From Trochalopteron elliotii (lineage: Eukaryota > Chordata > Aves > Passeriformes > Leiothrichidae): a stretch of DNA of 64,000 nt. Position numbers and translations under genes: made by a program. Shown in pieces: positions 10,886 through 22,800 of this stretch (its first letter is position 1; the number at the start of each line of letters is the position of its first letter). The notes beneath the pieces are model-generated. The model saw only the letters and a list, made by a program, of their open reading frames with translations. It made no database searches and had not been told where the DNA came from. The DNA lies in the NCBI GenBank assembly GCA_024734555.1, contig JANPWX010000202.1:62001-126000 (forward strand), given 5' to 3'.

Positions 10886-10894
10886 TTTCCCACA
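10886..10894 (-). promoter_or_regulatory. RBPJ/CSL consensus site about 2 kb upstream of JAG1 start
   Basis: The minus strand reads TGTGGGAAA, a full match to the high-affinity RBPJ consensus YGTGGGAAM. It lies 1,983 bases upstream of the JAG1 ATG. RBPJ is the DNA-binding partner of the Notch intracellular domain, and Jag1 is induced by Notch in lateral induction (inner ear, vessel wall, lens). Function here is inferred. Confidence 0.35.
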
Positions 10895-11479
10895 GTGCTT
10901 GTGACTCAGCAATGTAGCTGCCCTCAAACAGAATTACTTGTCCAACAACTTAAAATGCTTTGCAAGCATTAATGAATTAAATCTCCCAGTGTCTTGAGAT
11001 GGAGAGTATTAGTGATAGGTAGAGCAAGGCAGAGCATGAATCATGTGCAGAAGCGTATTGCAAACCCTCTCCCTTGCAGCACCAAAAGAAAATTTGACCT
11101 CATAGAACTCAGCAGTAAAATCCCCCTAAACTTAGTTAGAATTTCCCCCTTGAAGTCCCATGCCTTGCTTTTTTTCTCTGGGCTGTCAAGGCCAGATCTT
11201 GAACCACTGCACAGCAGCACTGAAAACCAGCTGAGCGTGTTGCCTGCAGCCTGAGCATCTTTTCAAGATGCTCCTTTCACTGCGGATACAGCAACGTGCA
11301 AACCGCTGCGTGTGCACAGGGGCCTGAACTGCAGTTGCTTGGAGCAGCCTGGGACTGGTGCACATAAAATCCCCGCTGCAAGGCTCTGCCTGCACGTCTC
11401 ACGAGGTGTGGAGCCGGCATGTCTTCCTCTGTGGCTGGTGAAGAACTTTTCAGCGTCTGGCACTGACTGGGCTTTTTAC

Positions 11480-12660
11480 ATTGCGTAAAGTTACTTCCTG
11501 CTAATCTTCCTATTCTGACATAATTAGATCACATCCACATTAGAGGCCGTTACAGACATCGAGTGTGCCAAAGTCCAGCATTACAGGCAGTGCTTCGTTT
11601 TGGGCCTGAATCATCTCCCTAATATAGAGCTGTTCATTGAGGCCACTGGGAGATTGCCCAGGACTTCGGTGGGACCAGGATCACAGCCCTTAGGGGGAGT
11701 GTCTGGCTTATGAGGGTCAGGTGTCGTGAAGTCAATTCTTTGTGTGAGGAAAGTTGTAATTTCCTTTTAAAGCTCAGTGACTCATTGAGCCATGGCTTCG
11801 AACAATCCCACAGGATTTCCTTAGATTTGTGATACCTGAAGGTAGGCTTGGAATGGCGCCCCTGGAAAAGCTCTTCGTTCAGGGACCTGATGCATCTCAT
11901 TTTCAAGTCGGTGACTAAACTTTTGTTTACTACTGTAATGCGGATCAAGACAGTTGCATAATCATAGGGGACTGATGCTGCATCAGCCTTCAATAAACCA
12001 GTTAAAGGACTACCAGGAAAGAATCTGTCAACATGTGGAATCTGTGGTCATAAAGAATTCATAAAGCTCAGTGACCTCTTTTCACAGCAAACGGAGAGGC
12101 TAAAGGAGCCCTTTGTTCCTCCAGATTTTGACAATAGTAGTTTTGCTCCTTGAAATTAGCCAGTAAAATAAATTTGCTGCAGTTTTAGATATAAGCCTGG
12201 ACGAACTGAGTGGAAGAGTGAAATTTCATCCACTCGGATAATCCTTTATCTAGGAGTTAAGCTTCCCTTTTGCAAGGAGAAGGACGTATCACCACAGTCA
12301 ATCACGGATGAGTGAGCTTTTAGATAAGGCCTTTCCTATAATACACCCACAACACTTCATTTTCCTCTTGCTGTTCTGGAAGTGACCTGCCCACTTGGGC
12401 GAGTGTCGCGGAGCAGAGATAGGGACCGTGCCGCACTGCTTGGCTGACACACATTTCGGAGCAACACATTCCAGCAGATGAACCCATTTGCACAGTTGAG
12501 TGATCTAAACTTAGAAAGCTAATTTCTCTAATTACAAAGTGAGACTGAGCTCCTGTAAAGCTTTTCATCACCTGAGTGGAATGGGAATTGCGCTTCCATA
12601 ATCATTTAATGTTTAGAAACTAATTAGGAAGCGTTTTGTGGGGAAGCCACACCCAGTGTT
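11480..12660. promoter_or_regulatory. Candidate upstream regulatory block with CpG cluster
   Basis: High-complexity sequence with a perfect C/EBP-type TTGCGTAA near 11483, a PBX-type TCAATCA near 12299 and paired TAAT sites near 12525. A tight CpG cluster at 12399-12465 holds six CpGs in about 65 bases, while the surrounding desert is CpG-poor. CpG retention suggests low methylation or constraint. It lies 2.6-3.8 kb upstream of the start codon. The call is by composition and motif only. Confidence 0.35.
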
Positions 12661-15539
12661 AGGCTATTTCACAAAGGGAGCAGGGGAGAAAACCACCACT
12701 GATGAGAAAGTTGAGCAAGTGGCAGAGGTTAGGAGAAAGAGCACAGTTTACCCAGCACTGACGAGTGCATTCCTACTTCCATGAAAGCTTCAGTTCTTCC
12801 CAGTCAGGCAATTTCTTAAAGCTGTGTTTTCAGGCAAGCTTTCTAAATGTGACAAAAGATTTTGGAGAAGAACATGCTCCAGTAACCAGAGCCCCAAATC
12901 CAGTTTGCTGCCACAAGCCTTGACTTTCCCCTTTCCCTGGAGTGTGTTAAGAGAAATGAAATTTCAAAGCTGCACTGTGTTTATTGTGCATGTGCATTTT
13001 GTCACTTTGAAATTCCCACTTTAGTTTTTCTGTATGTTAGAAATGTTTCATTCCCCAGAATGAAAGTGAGGCATTAAATCTATTTCAGAGGATATTCTGA
13101 GAACGGTTTAAAAAAAAATAAATCTGAGGTAATCAGAAATTACTGCAGTGAGAAGCAGTAAAGCCCCTGAAAGAGTTAAAGCTGTAGTACCAAAAAAGAT
13201 GTCTATTGTAGAGCCCTTGTGTTTTATCCAGCTGTAATTAAGTGAATCCATAACATTATTGCTTTCTGTCACAGCTTAAAATTGAGACCTTACTCTGTTC
13301 CAGAGAATAGTGCTGTTTCTCCTTCAGTTTCCTTTATTTATATGCACTTAAAACCTGCTCTCTGGTTGTTTCTCTGTTAACCCTTCAAGGATCAGATGCC
13401 TCCACATTAACCTGTGAATCCAACTGCTTTGTCCTTCACTTATCCTCCCCAGGGGTGGGATTCCTGTGCAGCAGTGATTTGATCTCAAATCCCTGCTTTC
13501 TAAAAGCAGGGAAGAGCTGAGACTCTGGTTTTAGATCTGGGTAGGGGTACAGCTTATCAAGGTGGAGTAGCTTCCAGTAGGTGCAAAGACTGTGACACTG
13601 AGCAGTGCTGGCACGTCTGTCACAGACAAGATGACACTTTCATTTGATAAGCAGCAACCTTGGCTATTCTTGTCAAAGAGGCTGCCCTGAAACCTGGGCT
13701 GAGCCCCATCTCCAATGAACAATGGGTGCTTTTAAGAGAGTTCCGAGTTTCTAGTAGTGTTTTCCTCACAGCTTTCTGCAAAGGTGCATCTTTGAGCCAA
13801 TTTTGTTGAGGAAGTGTTCAGACCAAGTTTCATTTTCTTGTTCTGACAGTATCGAAGTGCCTGATCTTCTCTTCTCATGCAGACTGTTTTCATTGTTAGT
13901 TGCATATGAAAGTATGTATTCAATACATTCTCAATCACAGATTATTCTGAGAGGGTGCAAGACTGAAGTACACAGGGGTGTCATTTAGCTAAGGAAATGT
14001 CTAAAAAGAAGAGAGCTGTGATTAGCAGATTTAAACTTGAGTGTACAGTAAATTACTTCTTGCCTTTGCCTGCCATCATTCCCTGGCTGATCTAATATTC
14101 TGGGCCTTGACTTTACTTATTCCTGTGTGAGGGTTTATTCATTTGGCCTGAAGAAACTTTTAAAAACATTAAGATTTCTAAAATCCAAATTCAGCCCAAA
14201 ACAGAGATGTGCCTAAATCAAGAAACAAAAAATGAGTTGGGCCACAAAGTTCAGTGCATGGGAGCAATGCTGCTGATCCACAGAGGAAACCCTTTTTCAG
14301 GGAATTAGGGATGTGCACAGTGGCCTGTTTTCACCTGATCCCTTGGCACTGCTGACTCCCTGATGGAAGGAACCTTTTTGCATCAGCTAAGTGTTTTTAT
14401 GTAAAGCACAGGCCACAGCAGGTGGCTGGTGTCCTTGGTTATACAGATAAAGACAAGGCCCTAAAGGAGAGAAAAAATGTCTTTCTCTATGTTCATCCTT
14501 TACACAAGAATGAAAAAGCCTCTTGACCATTCTGCATGTCACAACAGTGCTACCTGCAGATGTGCATTGAGGACTTCTCTATCACTGATCATGCAGAGAG
14601 AGATCTGACAGGTGTTAGAGCCAGCAGCATTTGGAAGAATCTGAGTCTGCACTGATTTGGGAGTTTTGATGTTGAAAATTCTGCATTTTGGACAAGATTC
14701 GTGTCAATTCCCACAGTTCATCATTTAGAGACTCTTCAGTTCCACTCTGGAGTTAGCTGTGGTCAAAATGCCTGCAGCTTCCAGCAAGATAGTGAAAAAT
14801 AGAGCAAATGAGAAGGACTGGCATAAGAATAGTCTGAGGGCTTCAGGGAGAGGTGGCAAATAGAGAGACTTATTCTTGGGAGTCTGAGCAAGGTACAGCT
14901 CCCTGTCACCCTGCCTCTCTGGTTAAAGGTTTGTCTTTGGTCTTTCCACAGTACCTGGAAGGTTTTCCATTCCTACCTCCCTGACAGCTATTTTGTCTCA
15001 CAACATTTTCAAACACATGGGAGACAGTTTTCTCTTCAATTGCTCATGATCACTGCCCTGAGCCTTGGACCACTCCAGGTGTGGTGAAGAATGTCCCTGA
15101 TTTGTGGCACTGTGGCAGCAGGACAGCTTGGTGAAGACCTGAAAGAAAAAGAGCCTGGCTGTAGAATTGGACCCTTGAAACCAATTAATTTCTTTGAAGG
15201 TAATGGCATTTCCCAGTGTGCTCCTGTTTTCTATCTGAAAGGGGCCACAGACTCTTACAGATCCCCAATCTGTGTTGCCCTGAATTGTTGTGGTTTTTCC
15301 TACATATAATGATGATTTTTATTTACTGTGGCAGAGAGGAACGAATGAGGATCTGCCACAACTTGAATGGAAGCAATTCCACACCTGTCCCTTTAACTGC
15401 ACATTTGTGCTTGGCTGCCTTTTATTGTCCTTCCCCCTCTGGGGCTGCAGGGCAGTGTTTGTGTGTGTGTGTAAGGATTTCCCAGCCTGGTGGGTGACCC
15501 CTCATCTTGCTGCTCTGAGTTGTGGCTTCCGTCCCCTCC
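12661..15539. other. Intergenic, no gene seen
   Basis: AT-leaning unique sequence. It holds one perfect stem-loop (13490-13512, listed separately) and no recognisable repeat family. Short open frames are unremarkable. Confidence 0.6.
13490..13512. repeat. Perfect 10-bp stem, 3-base loop
   Basis: tccctgcttt (13490-13499), loop cta, then aaagcaggga (13503-13512). It is too short for a microRNA precursor and no T-run terminator follows that would matter in a vertebrate. It is recorded as a structural oddity. Confidence 0.85.
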
Positions 15540-16310
15540 TTTCTCTCCGATATTTATTGGAAGCACGTGCTAAGGAATCTGGGAGCCTGCAATGCTAATG
15601 AGTGCATGGCATGGAGTGGGACAGCAGATGCAAAGGGACAGGCACGTTTCCTAATGAGGGAGTCTCGAGACCCATCTGTTGAGTCTCGTGGGCCCTCAAT
15701 GAAGTTTGCTGCCCGAGGTTGCCAGTGGAGGTTTTTTTTTTTCTCTGATGCTTTTGGTTCTCAACAAGTGCAATCCTGTATAGAGCAGCATGTCATGGGG
15801 TTAGGTTTTGTTGTTACTAGCAGATAATGTGACTTTGAAAAGAACGCCCCTGCCCCAGCTGAAAGGAGGATAACCCTCCTCTACCCCCTTCCTTCCCATC
15901 CTTCTTGCTCGGATCAATAACAGGTCCCTCGGCACAAAGCCTGCATTCTTTTATTCTCAAATTAGAGCAGCTGCAGCAGCAACACCACAGCTCATTGGAA
16001 ACCTATTAGCTTTTGAAAGACTTAATCCAGTTTGAAAATAACTAGTGTTTCTCAATCCTTCACGCACTCACTCCCGTAAGAGGCAATATTCTTAGGCTGC
16101 ATTGACAGGGGACCGGGCTTATTATTATAATAACCTGCATCTCTCTCCGTGTCCCAAAGGGGCAACAAAGAAGGCAAAATGTCAGTTTCCCAGCTTCACA
16201 GGGCCTAAGAACATTGGATTTACTCTGCCTTATCACACCCTGTCACTGAGCTCTGCCGCCTACCATCCTGCCTTCAATGGTGACTCATGTCTTGTGATTC
16301 ACTCTCCAAT
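15540..16310. promoter_or_regulatory. Candidate conserved regulatory block (CpG-retaining)
   Basis: About fourteen CpGs in roughly 750 bases, well above the surrounding desert. They are interleaved with homeodomain-type sites (attagc, ctaatgag), an E-box CACGTG near 15566, a perfect palindrome gtctcgagac near 15663, and a CAGCTG/GCAGCAGC cluster near 15968. No repeat signature is seen inside. The combination suggests a constrained element about 7 kb upstream of JAG1. There is no long open frame with a recognisable domain. Confidence 0.35.
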
Positions 16311-16390
16311 TTCATAGTTTTTAAGGCCAGAGGGGCTATTATGATAATCTATTTGACCTCCTGCACAACACATTAGAATTTCATCCTAGG
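16311..16390 (-). repeat. Ancient CR1-like / amniote interspersed repeat fragment
   Basis: The order of blocks ttaaggccagaggggc, tattatgataatcta, tttgacctcctgcac and aacacattagaatttc follows a dispersed repeat that is abundant in turtle and crocodilian genomes and has the layout of an antisense CR1-like 3' end. I recognise the pattern but not a certain family name. It is strongly diverged, so an old insertion. Confidence 0.5.
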
Positions 16391-16667
16391 TGGGATAAAA
16401 GCTGGGAGCAGCTGGATTCTTTGATGTGGCTCTGCTGGGCAGCAGTGGAAATTTGGGGTTTTCAGGGGGTACTCTTTGCTATAAGGGGACTTTGATTTTT
16501 TTTCCTTTTTTTTAAAGCACCTGAAGCACAGAGCTTTGTGAATGAGAGCATATGCAACAAATGCCTTGCTTTGGAGGTAGGGGAGCTGATTTTACTTGGA
16601 AAGGGTTTGCTCCCCGGTCTTGGTTTCTTGTTTAGCTTTTGTATGTCCCCTTTACTCAGGATCTCCC

Positions 16668-16815
16668 TTCAGAAGCGCTTTGGGATAATTATTCCCCTTT
16701 TAAAGGTGGGGATCTGAGCTTCAGAGATGTTTAGGCCTTAAATGCCTTGTGAAGGCCATTGCAGTGAGGAAATAAAGTTTTCTCGAACAGGATCCTCAAT
16801 TTCATGCCCCATGTC
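16668..16815 (-). repeat. MIR/CORE-SINE fossil
   Basis: The antisense MIR-like order is clear: gataattattcccctttt, aaaggtggggatctgagc, ttcagagatgtttagg, ccttgtgaaggccattgcag, gtgaggaaataaag. These parallel 'tattccccattttacagatggggaaactgaggcacagagaggttaag…cttgcccaaggtcacacagtgagg'. Divergence is high, as expected for a repeat that predates the bird-reptile split. Confidence 0.6.
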
Positions 16816-19800
16816 ACACTGGAAATCTGTAGAAGATAAGGGAGCTTGTTTTCCCATTTTTCTTGAGTCACAGCCTAGTGTATTTGCAGGGACATCTTTC
16901 TCTGCTCAGACTTTTCCTGTACTGTGCCAGCCCTAAACCTTTCCTGTAAGTGCTGCCAACTGTTATCATTAGTGTTGGTACAGATATTTTGCCAGAGGTG
17001 GCTGGGGTGGGACCACCAACTGATTCCCAAAGGCCACTGAACAGCAACAGCTTTTGATTTCTACTGACCTGGACCAGATTCAGTGTGGTGACCTAGAGCT
17101 AAGGGGCTCAGTATCTCATTACTAATCCCTTGAGCTAGCCAATTCCTTCCACCAAGTCAATGTTTTCTAAAGTGTTAAAAGACTTTTCCTGCCTGCCCAT
17201 TAAATCCTGCTCTTCTGTCCGTGTCCTTGGATCAGCCTAATCACTGAAGTGGATCAGTTTCAAGTTTTAATGATGCAAGCTGTGGTCCTGACAATGCAGG
17301 ACATGGCAGGCAGCACAGCTGAGGCAGGCTCTGCTCTGGGGGCTCTGCTTTGGGGTAACCCCAATGTGCTGCTTTTGTAGTGCTTTGCCAGCTGGGATAC
17401 AGGCTGTTTCCTGCCTTTAGCTTATTTGACTGAGATTTACAATTTATACATGTTTCTAGATACTTTTTATAAAAAAAGAAAAGAAACCATGTGTTTTCCT
17501 GGATTGTCCATTGGCATTGCTTTTTGAGTGCAAGTAATAATTTTCTTCTGTGATATTTTAGTCTTCTCACTTTCCTAGATGGGGAATTTGTCTTTGCTGA
17601 AAGAACTATGGGAACACCATCACTGTGTTTAATGCATCCTTTTTATTAAGGACTTGTATCTTAGAGATACAGAGAAATGTGTTCAAGAGAGTGTGTGCAG
17701 AGAACCCCATTAGAATCTGCAATAGCCTCATCCACATACACCTAGCAAGAAACAGCTTCCATTTGCTTAATTTTAGATTGAGCACAGAGCAGTTTACGAG
17801 TCCCATATATGTGTCTCCTCTTTCAGCAAAGCTTCTTCATAATTTTATCGACTTTTTATTTAGACTTCATAATTCATATATAATGGTGGACATGCACATT
17901 GTGCCATGTATATGCTTTTCTTATATATATATATTTGAATAAAAATGGGAAGTTACTATCAGATATTTCAGTTACTTATCACTGGTAACAGTTTTCTTAA
18001 TATTTACTCTTTTAAAATGGACATCCAAGGTTCTGCACTTGCTCTTCTGGAAGGAGCTCAGTATCCGCTGAGTGATACTAAGCACATTTTCCTTACTTAC
18101 TTTTGGTCAGTGGATCAGGATAGTCTAATTCTAGGCTACCTTATTAAGAATCTTCTCAAAATAGTTAATTAATCTCCAGAATCTCAGGGGGTTGCTCCGT
18201 TCTAGTACTGATGATGTCAATTAATGCTGTTACCATTTGAAGCCAAGTTCTTAATGTGGAGCTTGACATGAAGGCCCGTGTCCAGTAAAGACTCAGAAGT
18301 AGAATCTGACAGTGCCCTTCCTCTTGCTAGCACTTTGTTTATGTGAATTGTTTCCCAAGTTAACTCCTGTGGCCTAACCCCAAAGAAGAGAAGATCTAAT
18401 CTCTAATTTTCCTCTGGGACCATCCCTGCAAGGTCCTTGAAGAATATATCCTGTTTCCTAGTCAAAGAGTCAATCCAAGGATGTGTCCTGGCTTCTCTTC
18501 TCATTTGAAGATTGTTTACCTGTTATTTATGAACTGTGTTTTGTCTATGGACTATTCCTAGTGCAGTCACATTGTGATGCTTGTTAGAGAAGGAGGAAGG
18601 ATTAAAATGGCACAGACTTTACATTCAGCATCACATATTCCATGCAGAAGGATTTACAGTCGCTTTGCAATCGCACCTAAGTCCAGTCAAGCCTTGGAGG
18701 TTGCAGGAATTCTGCCAGTGATGGAAGACAGAGTGAGCCTGTAATAAATATTGAGAGAATTCCTAATTGCCTGCTCTGATGATGTTTTAGAGCAGCATGG
18801 TATATGTTAGTAGGTATCAGGTGTGACACAAAATATTGAACATTTCCGGATGCTAAAATGAAAGCAATTCAAGGATCAACTTATGTATGAGTGTCAATAT
18901 TCAAACCCAGCTGTAGCAAACAGAATGCTCACATTTATGCCATCTGGGATTACAGTTTGGACATTTTATTAGAGTATGAAGTGGTCACTTTTTTGTTCAA
19001 AGAGATTTTTCCTGAAAGGAAGGCAACCAGTGCTGAAGAGCTGAGAGCACTGAGTTGTGTTCATTTGGAATAAAAATAGGTATTTTGGGCCAGCGGAGCT
19101 TCAAAATAGGCTTCAAAATTCTCAAACCAAACAGTTTTCCTTTTGGTAGCCGAAAAGGAAACCGCACATCCAGGAGGAATGTAGATCAAAGCAAACTCTG
19201 CAAATGATGCAGAAACACATAAAATAACAAACAAGGCTGGTGGGAAGAGGGGAGCTTTTGTAAGCAGATAGGTCTATTCATGTTACACTGAAACCAAAGG
19301 CAAGATTGCTAAAGAAGATACTGGAGAGGGGTATATAAGGGTATAGATTTTTCCCCTCAGAGGAATTTTCCAGCCTGTTTTTGCATCTCCATTGTATTTG
19401 CAAAGTAACAAATAAGAGGCATACTGAGCAGCAGATCTCACTGATACCAACTTTTGCCTTTCACCACCCTGTCTTATCTCTTACTTTCCTTCTCTCTCTA
19501 GTTTTCCCTGAACTTCCCTCTGCTGAAGTCTGTGGCAAAACATGTTTGTTCCACTGCTCACCCATAATGCTCTTAAAGCACATCATCAGGTCATCCTCCA
19601 TAACTAAACTTACAATATTTAGGTAATTTAGCTTTCATACTTGCAGAACAGAACAATTCTGAATGTATCTATGATTAGCTCTTTATATTGGAATGCATTT
19701 GTTTAGGATTTTATGCATGAGAGTACAAATCTACCTCAGAGCTGTTTTTAATAGAAAAAATAATATTGCTAAATAGTTTTAAACTCCTTTTTTCACTTAT

Positions 19801-22800
19801 GTGTGACTGTGTTGCTGCAATAACCAACTTTCAAAACAGAATTGATAGGGATTTGGTAATTGTTGCAATGAAGTCATTCTTCAGCTGAATGACTTGTCCA
19901 GTCCTTTCTTGGATGCATCCTCGTGAAGTGATGGGCATGTAATTCCTGAACTCCTCAGGGTTTTGTTTCACAGAATTTTCCATACAAGAGGAAGGACCCT
20001 GCAGAAGGAAGAAGGGTTTTTTGTCCAGCAGCCAAGAGGAGCTGGGATTTTGGGGACAGCTGTGTTCCCTCCTGTGGATCCTGTGGATCCATTTCACTTT
20101 TGTGTTGCCAGCTCTTCCATGTGCCTCTCCAGCTGAAGAAGCTGAAGTGTGGCACCTACCTCACCTTTGGTAGAAAAGGACTTTTTCCTTGTTTATTTCA
20201 TCTAGGCCAGCAAGTGGAAAGTCAACATTTCTTCATGAGCTCCATTCATTTACACGGAGAACGTGTCTCTTACCTCTCATCCCCCCTCTCTCTTTCTTCT
20301 GCAGCCACACGCATTTTGAAAGCATCCTGGTCCATACTGAATGTGTTCCCAGGGCTCTATAGATTCAAGGACAGGACACAAGCTGGATTGACTACTGCCT
20401 GGTAGTTGGAAAGATTTCATTTCCTTCTTATTTGCCTTTTTTCTTTTTTTTTTTTTTTTCCTTTAGGTAGACAGCCCCTTTTCTCTGTGCTTTGCAGAGC
20501 AGCCGCTCATCAGGAAGGGCAGGCCCCACTGCACCCATCCTGTGCAGGTCACTGGAGACACATTTAACCCTCCCATTTTCCCCTGGGCGGTGCACAAACG
20601 ATGCCTGCTCCTTGTGGAGAGGGCAGGAGACTGGAGGAATGCTGCTCTTCTGAGGACTCTCACTGGGATAGCTCAGGGGAGGGTGGAAAACATTGTTTTC
20701 CCACTGTCCCAATTGAGGCTTGTTTGCACCAGACAGAGATTTCCTCTAGCAATGTTTTATTTCTCCAGGACTCCGGAATTGTTTGCCCGTTCTTTGAACT
20801 GTTTTTTAAAGTGGCCACTTTTAGCCTGAATGGAGAGCAGTGAAAGTTTGAGCTCTGTATCCGGGCAAGCTCCTCTCTGCATGAGCACTGGACCAGTCAA
20901 AAGGCTCCAAGCCCAGGACTGCCAGACAAAGGGACAGCCTGCAGCAAAAGGGATGTTTGTACTGTGGCCAGAGTAGGCTTCCTTAAAAATAATAGCAAAG
21001 GTAAACACTATCAATTCACAAGTTAGATGCTTGTAAAAAACCACCAGCCCGTTTGCTAACCCATTAAGAAGGGAAATAAGACTTGACAGTTCACTGTGCT
21101 GTGATTCTAAGCATGATGTTTCCCTGAGAAAGAGTGCCTGTGGTGCTGAGAGTGCTCTGCAGTCACTGATGGCAAGGGATTGGGAAGATTTGTTGCTGTC
21201 CAGAAGTTTGTAGATGGGTTGGTTTTAGGTTGTTTAAACCTATCCACATCAAGTGACAAAATGCAAAGCTATCAGTACTGACCTGGCAAAATGGAGCTGG
21301 CATTCCAAAAAGAGTATATCCATTCAGTGGCTTCTGTTATTCTGCTCAAAAGTGGTCTTTGTATTTGTGACTATATTTCTTGTGACAGGTAACGAAAAGT
21401 GTGGGATGTTTTGTTGAAAGAGGATTATCCCAAGCCAAAGTTAGCTTTGCCAAATTTATTCCCAAGGAGATGCCTTCCAAATACAGAATAAATTCCCATG
21501 TGTGACCTGCTTCATTCTTGGTGGATATATGGGCAGCAGATCTGAAATTTGGTCAGAACTCTGCATCCAGTGGCTAACAGGGTGATCCTGGTCACCAGAG
21601 GAAGAAATGCTTTGGGCTTTCCCAGTTGTGGGAGGAATTTCACTGGTGGCAGAAAGTTGAAGAGACCTTGATGAAAGGGATGGGGTAGACCAGCTCTAAA
21701 GCCAATTGGACATTTTCTGAATAATTTTACACAGAGTATCTCAAAGTTTCTAGGAAATCTCTCATTGAGTCCAAGAAGTTTTATATGTCCCAGTGTTTAG
21801 CTGGCCTCAGATACATGGGAAGTCACCTTGGAATTTTTTTAAGGACAGCAAACAAACAGCTTCCAGTAAGATTGTGATGGTTGTGTTTTGCACTGATAAC
21901 TGGGATCAAAAATCAACTACATTAATCAGGAGATAATCCTTCGTCCATAAAACTGAATTTAAGTAGTTGAGGCAGGAAAGTGGCATAGAGAGATAAAGTA
22001 AATCAAAATGAGTAAGAAAACCTACTTAGGAATAAGCACTTAGCCTGGACCTTACACAGAAACAATCCAGGCAGGAAATGAAATATGCACTTCAACATGA
22101 AACTGAAGACATCAATTGTCTGAGGTTCTTTTGCTGAAATACCTTGCTCTGTGCAAGGCTTTCAAGGCTGGTCTTTCATTCTGGTGGCTCAAACAGTGTT
22201 GATAAACATAGCTTGAAAACTGATCCAAAAGGACCTGTGGGGTCTTTATTTTGCACCCTTTTCTTCAGGACCCAGCTTTCTAAAACACATGATTAAATAT
22301 TTGATAACTTTGACCACAATTAAAACTGATTAGTCTTTAATTCAAGGTTTTTATAAAGTAAGTAAACAGTTTTCCCCAAATTTCCAGAGACTCAGAAGTC
22401 CATAAAGATCCCTAAGAATTAGGAACAGCTGCTTTTACATAAATGTTAATATAGCTATTGCTTTTATTACAGTGTGGTTCCTTCACAGTATCTCTTATGC
22501 TTACATATGTTAGCACAAGAGTCTTATTCTCACTCAAAACAGTCACTGGCGTTTTGGCAACAAAAAGCTATAATCATAAAAAAAATTGTATAAGCAGCGT
22601 TTTCACAGTTCAAGTCCTGCATTTGAGAGATTTCTGACAATTCTTAGCTTGAAAGGGACAGTTTTTAAACAAGGAAAAGGCTGTTAATATCTATAGAGAA
22701 GTCAGTGACATAAGGAGGAAAGCAATAGGGAAACACAAACACTGCCCTACCAGATAAGATATCCAGTGTGATAACATTGGTCAGTATAAGGAGAAAAGAA

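Larger units (their letters stand above)
9721..11479. other. Upstream flank of JAG1, no gene seen
   Basis: Moderately GC-rich sequence after the CpG island. It contains an 18-base T run (10669-10686) and an RBPJ-consensus site (10886-10894). The open frames here have no recognisable domain and overlap each other on both strands in the manner of chance frames. Confidence 0.6.

Noticed and set aside
19325..19360. TATA-like box (ggtatataagg) as a promoter
   Set aside because: It is isolated in AT-rich DNA, with no downstream gene or CpG enrichment.
20270..20410. Possible splice acceptor and exon (pyrimidine tract ending tctgcag)
   Set aside because: Acceptor-like words are common. No matching donor with a recognisable coding or conserved exon follows.
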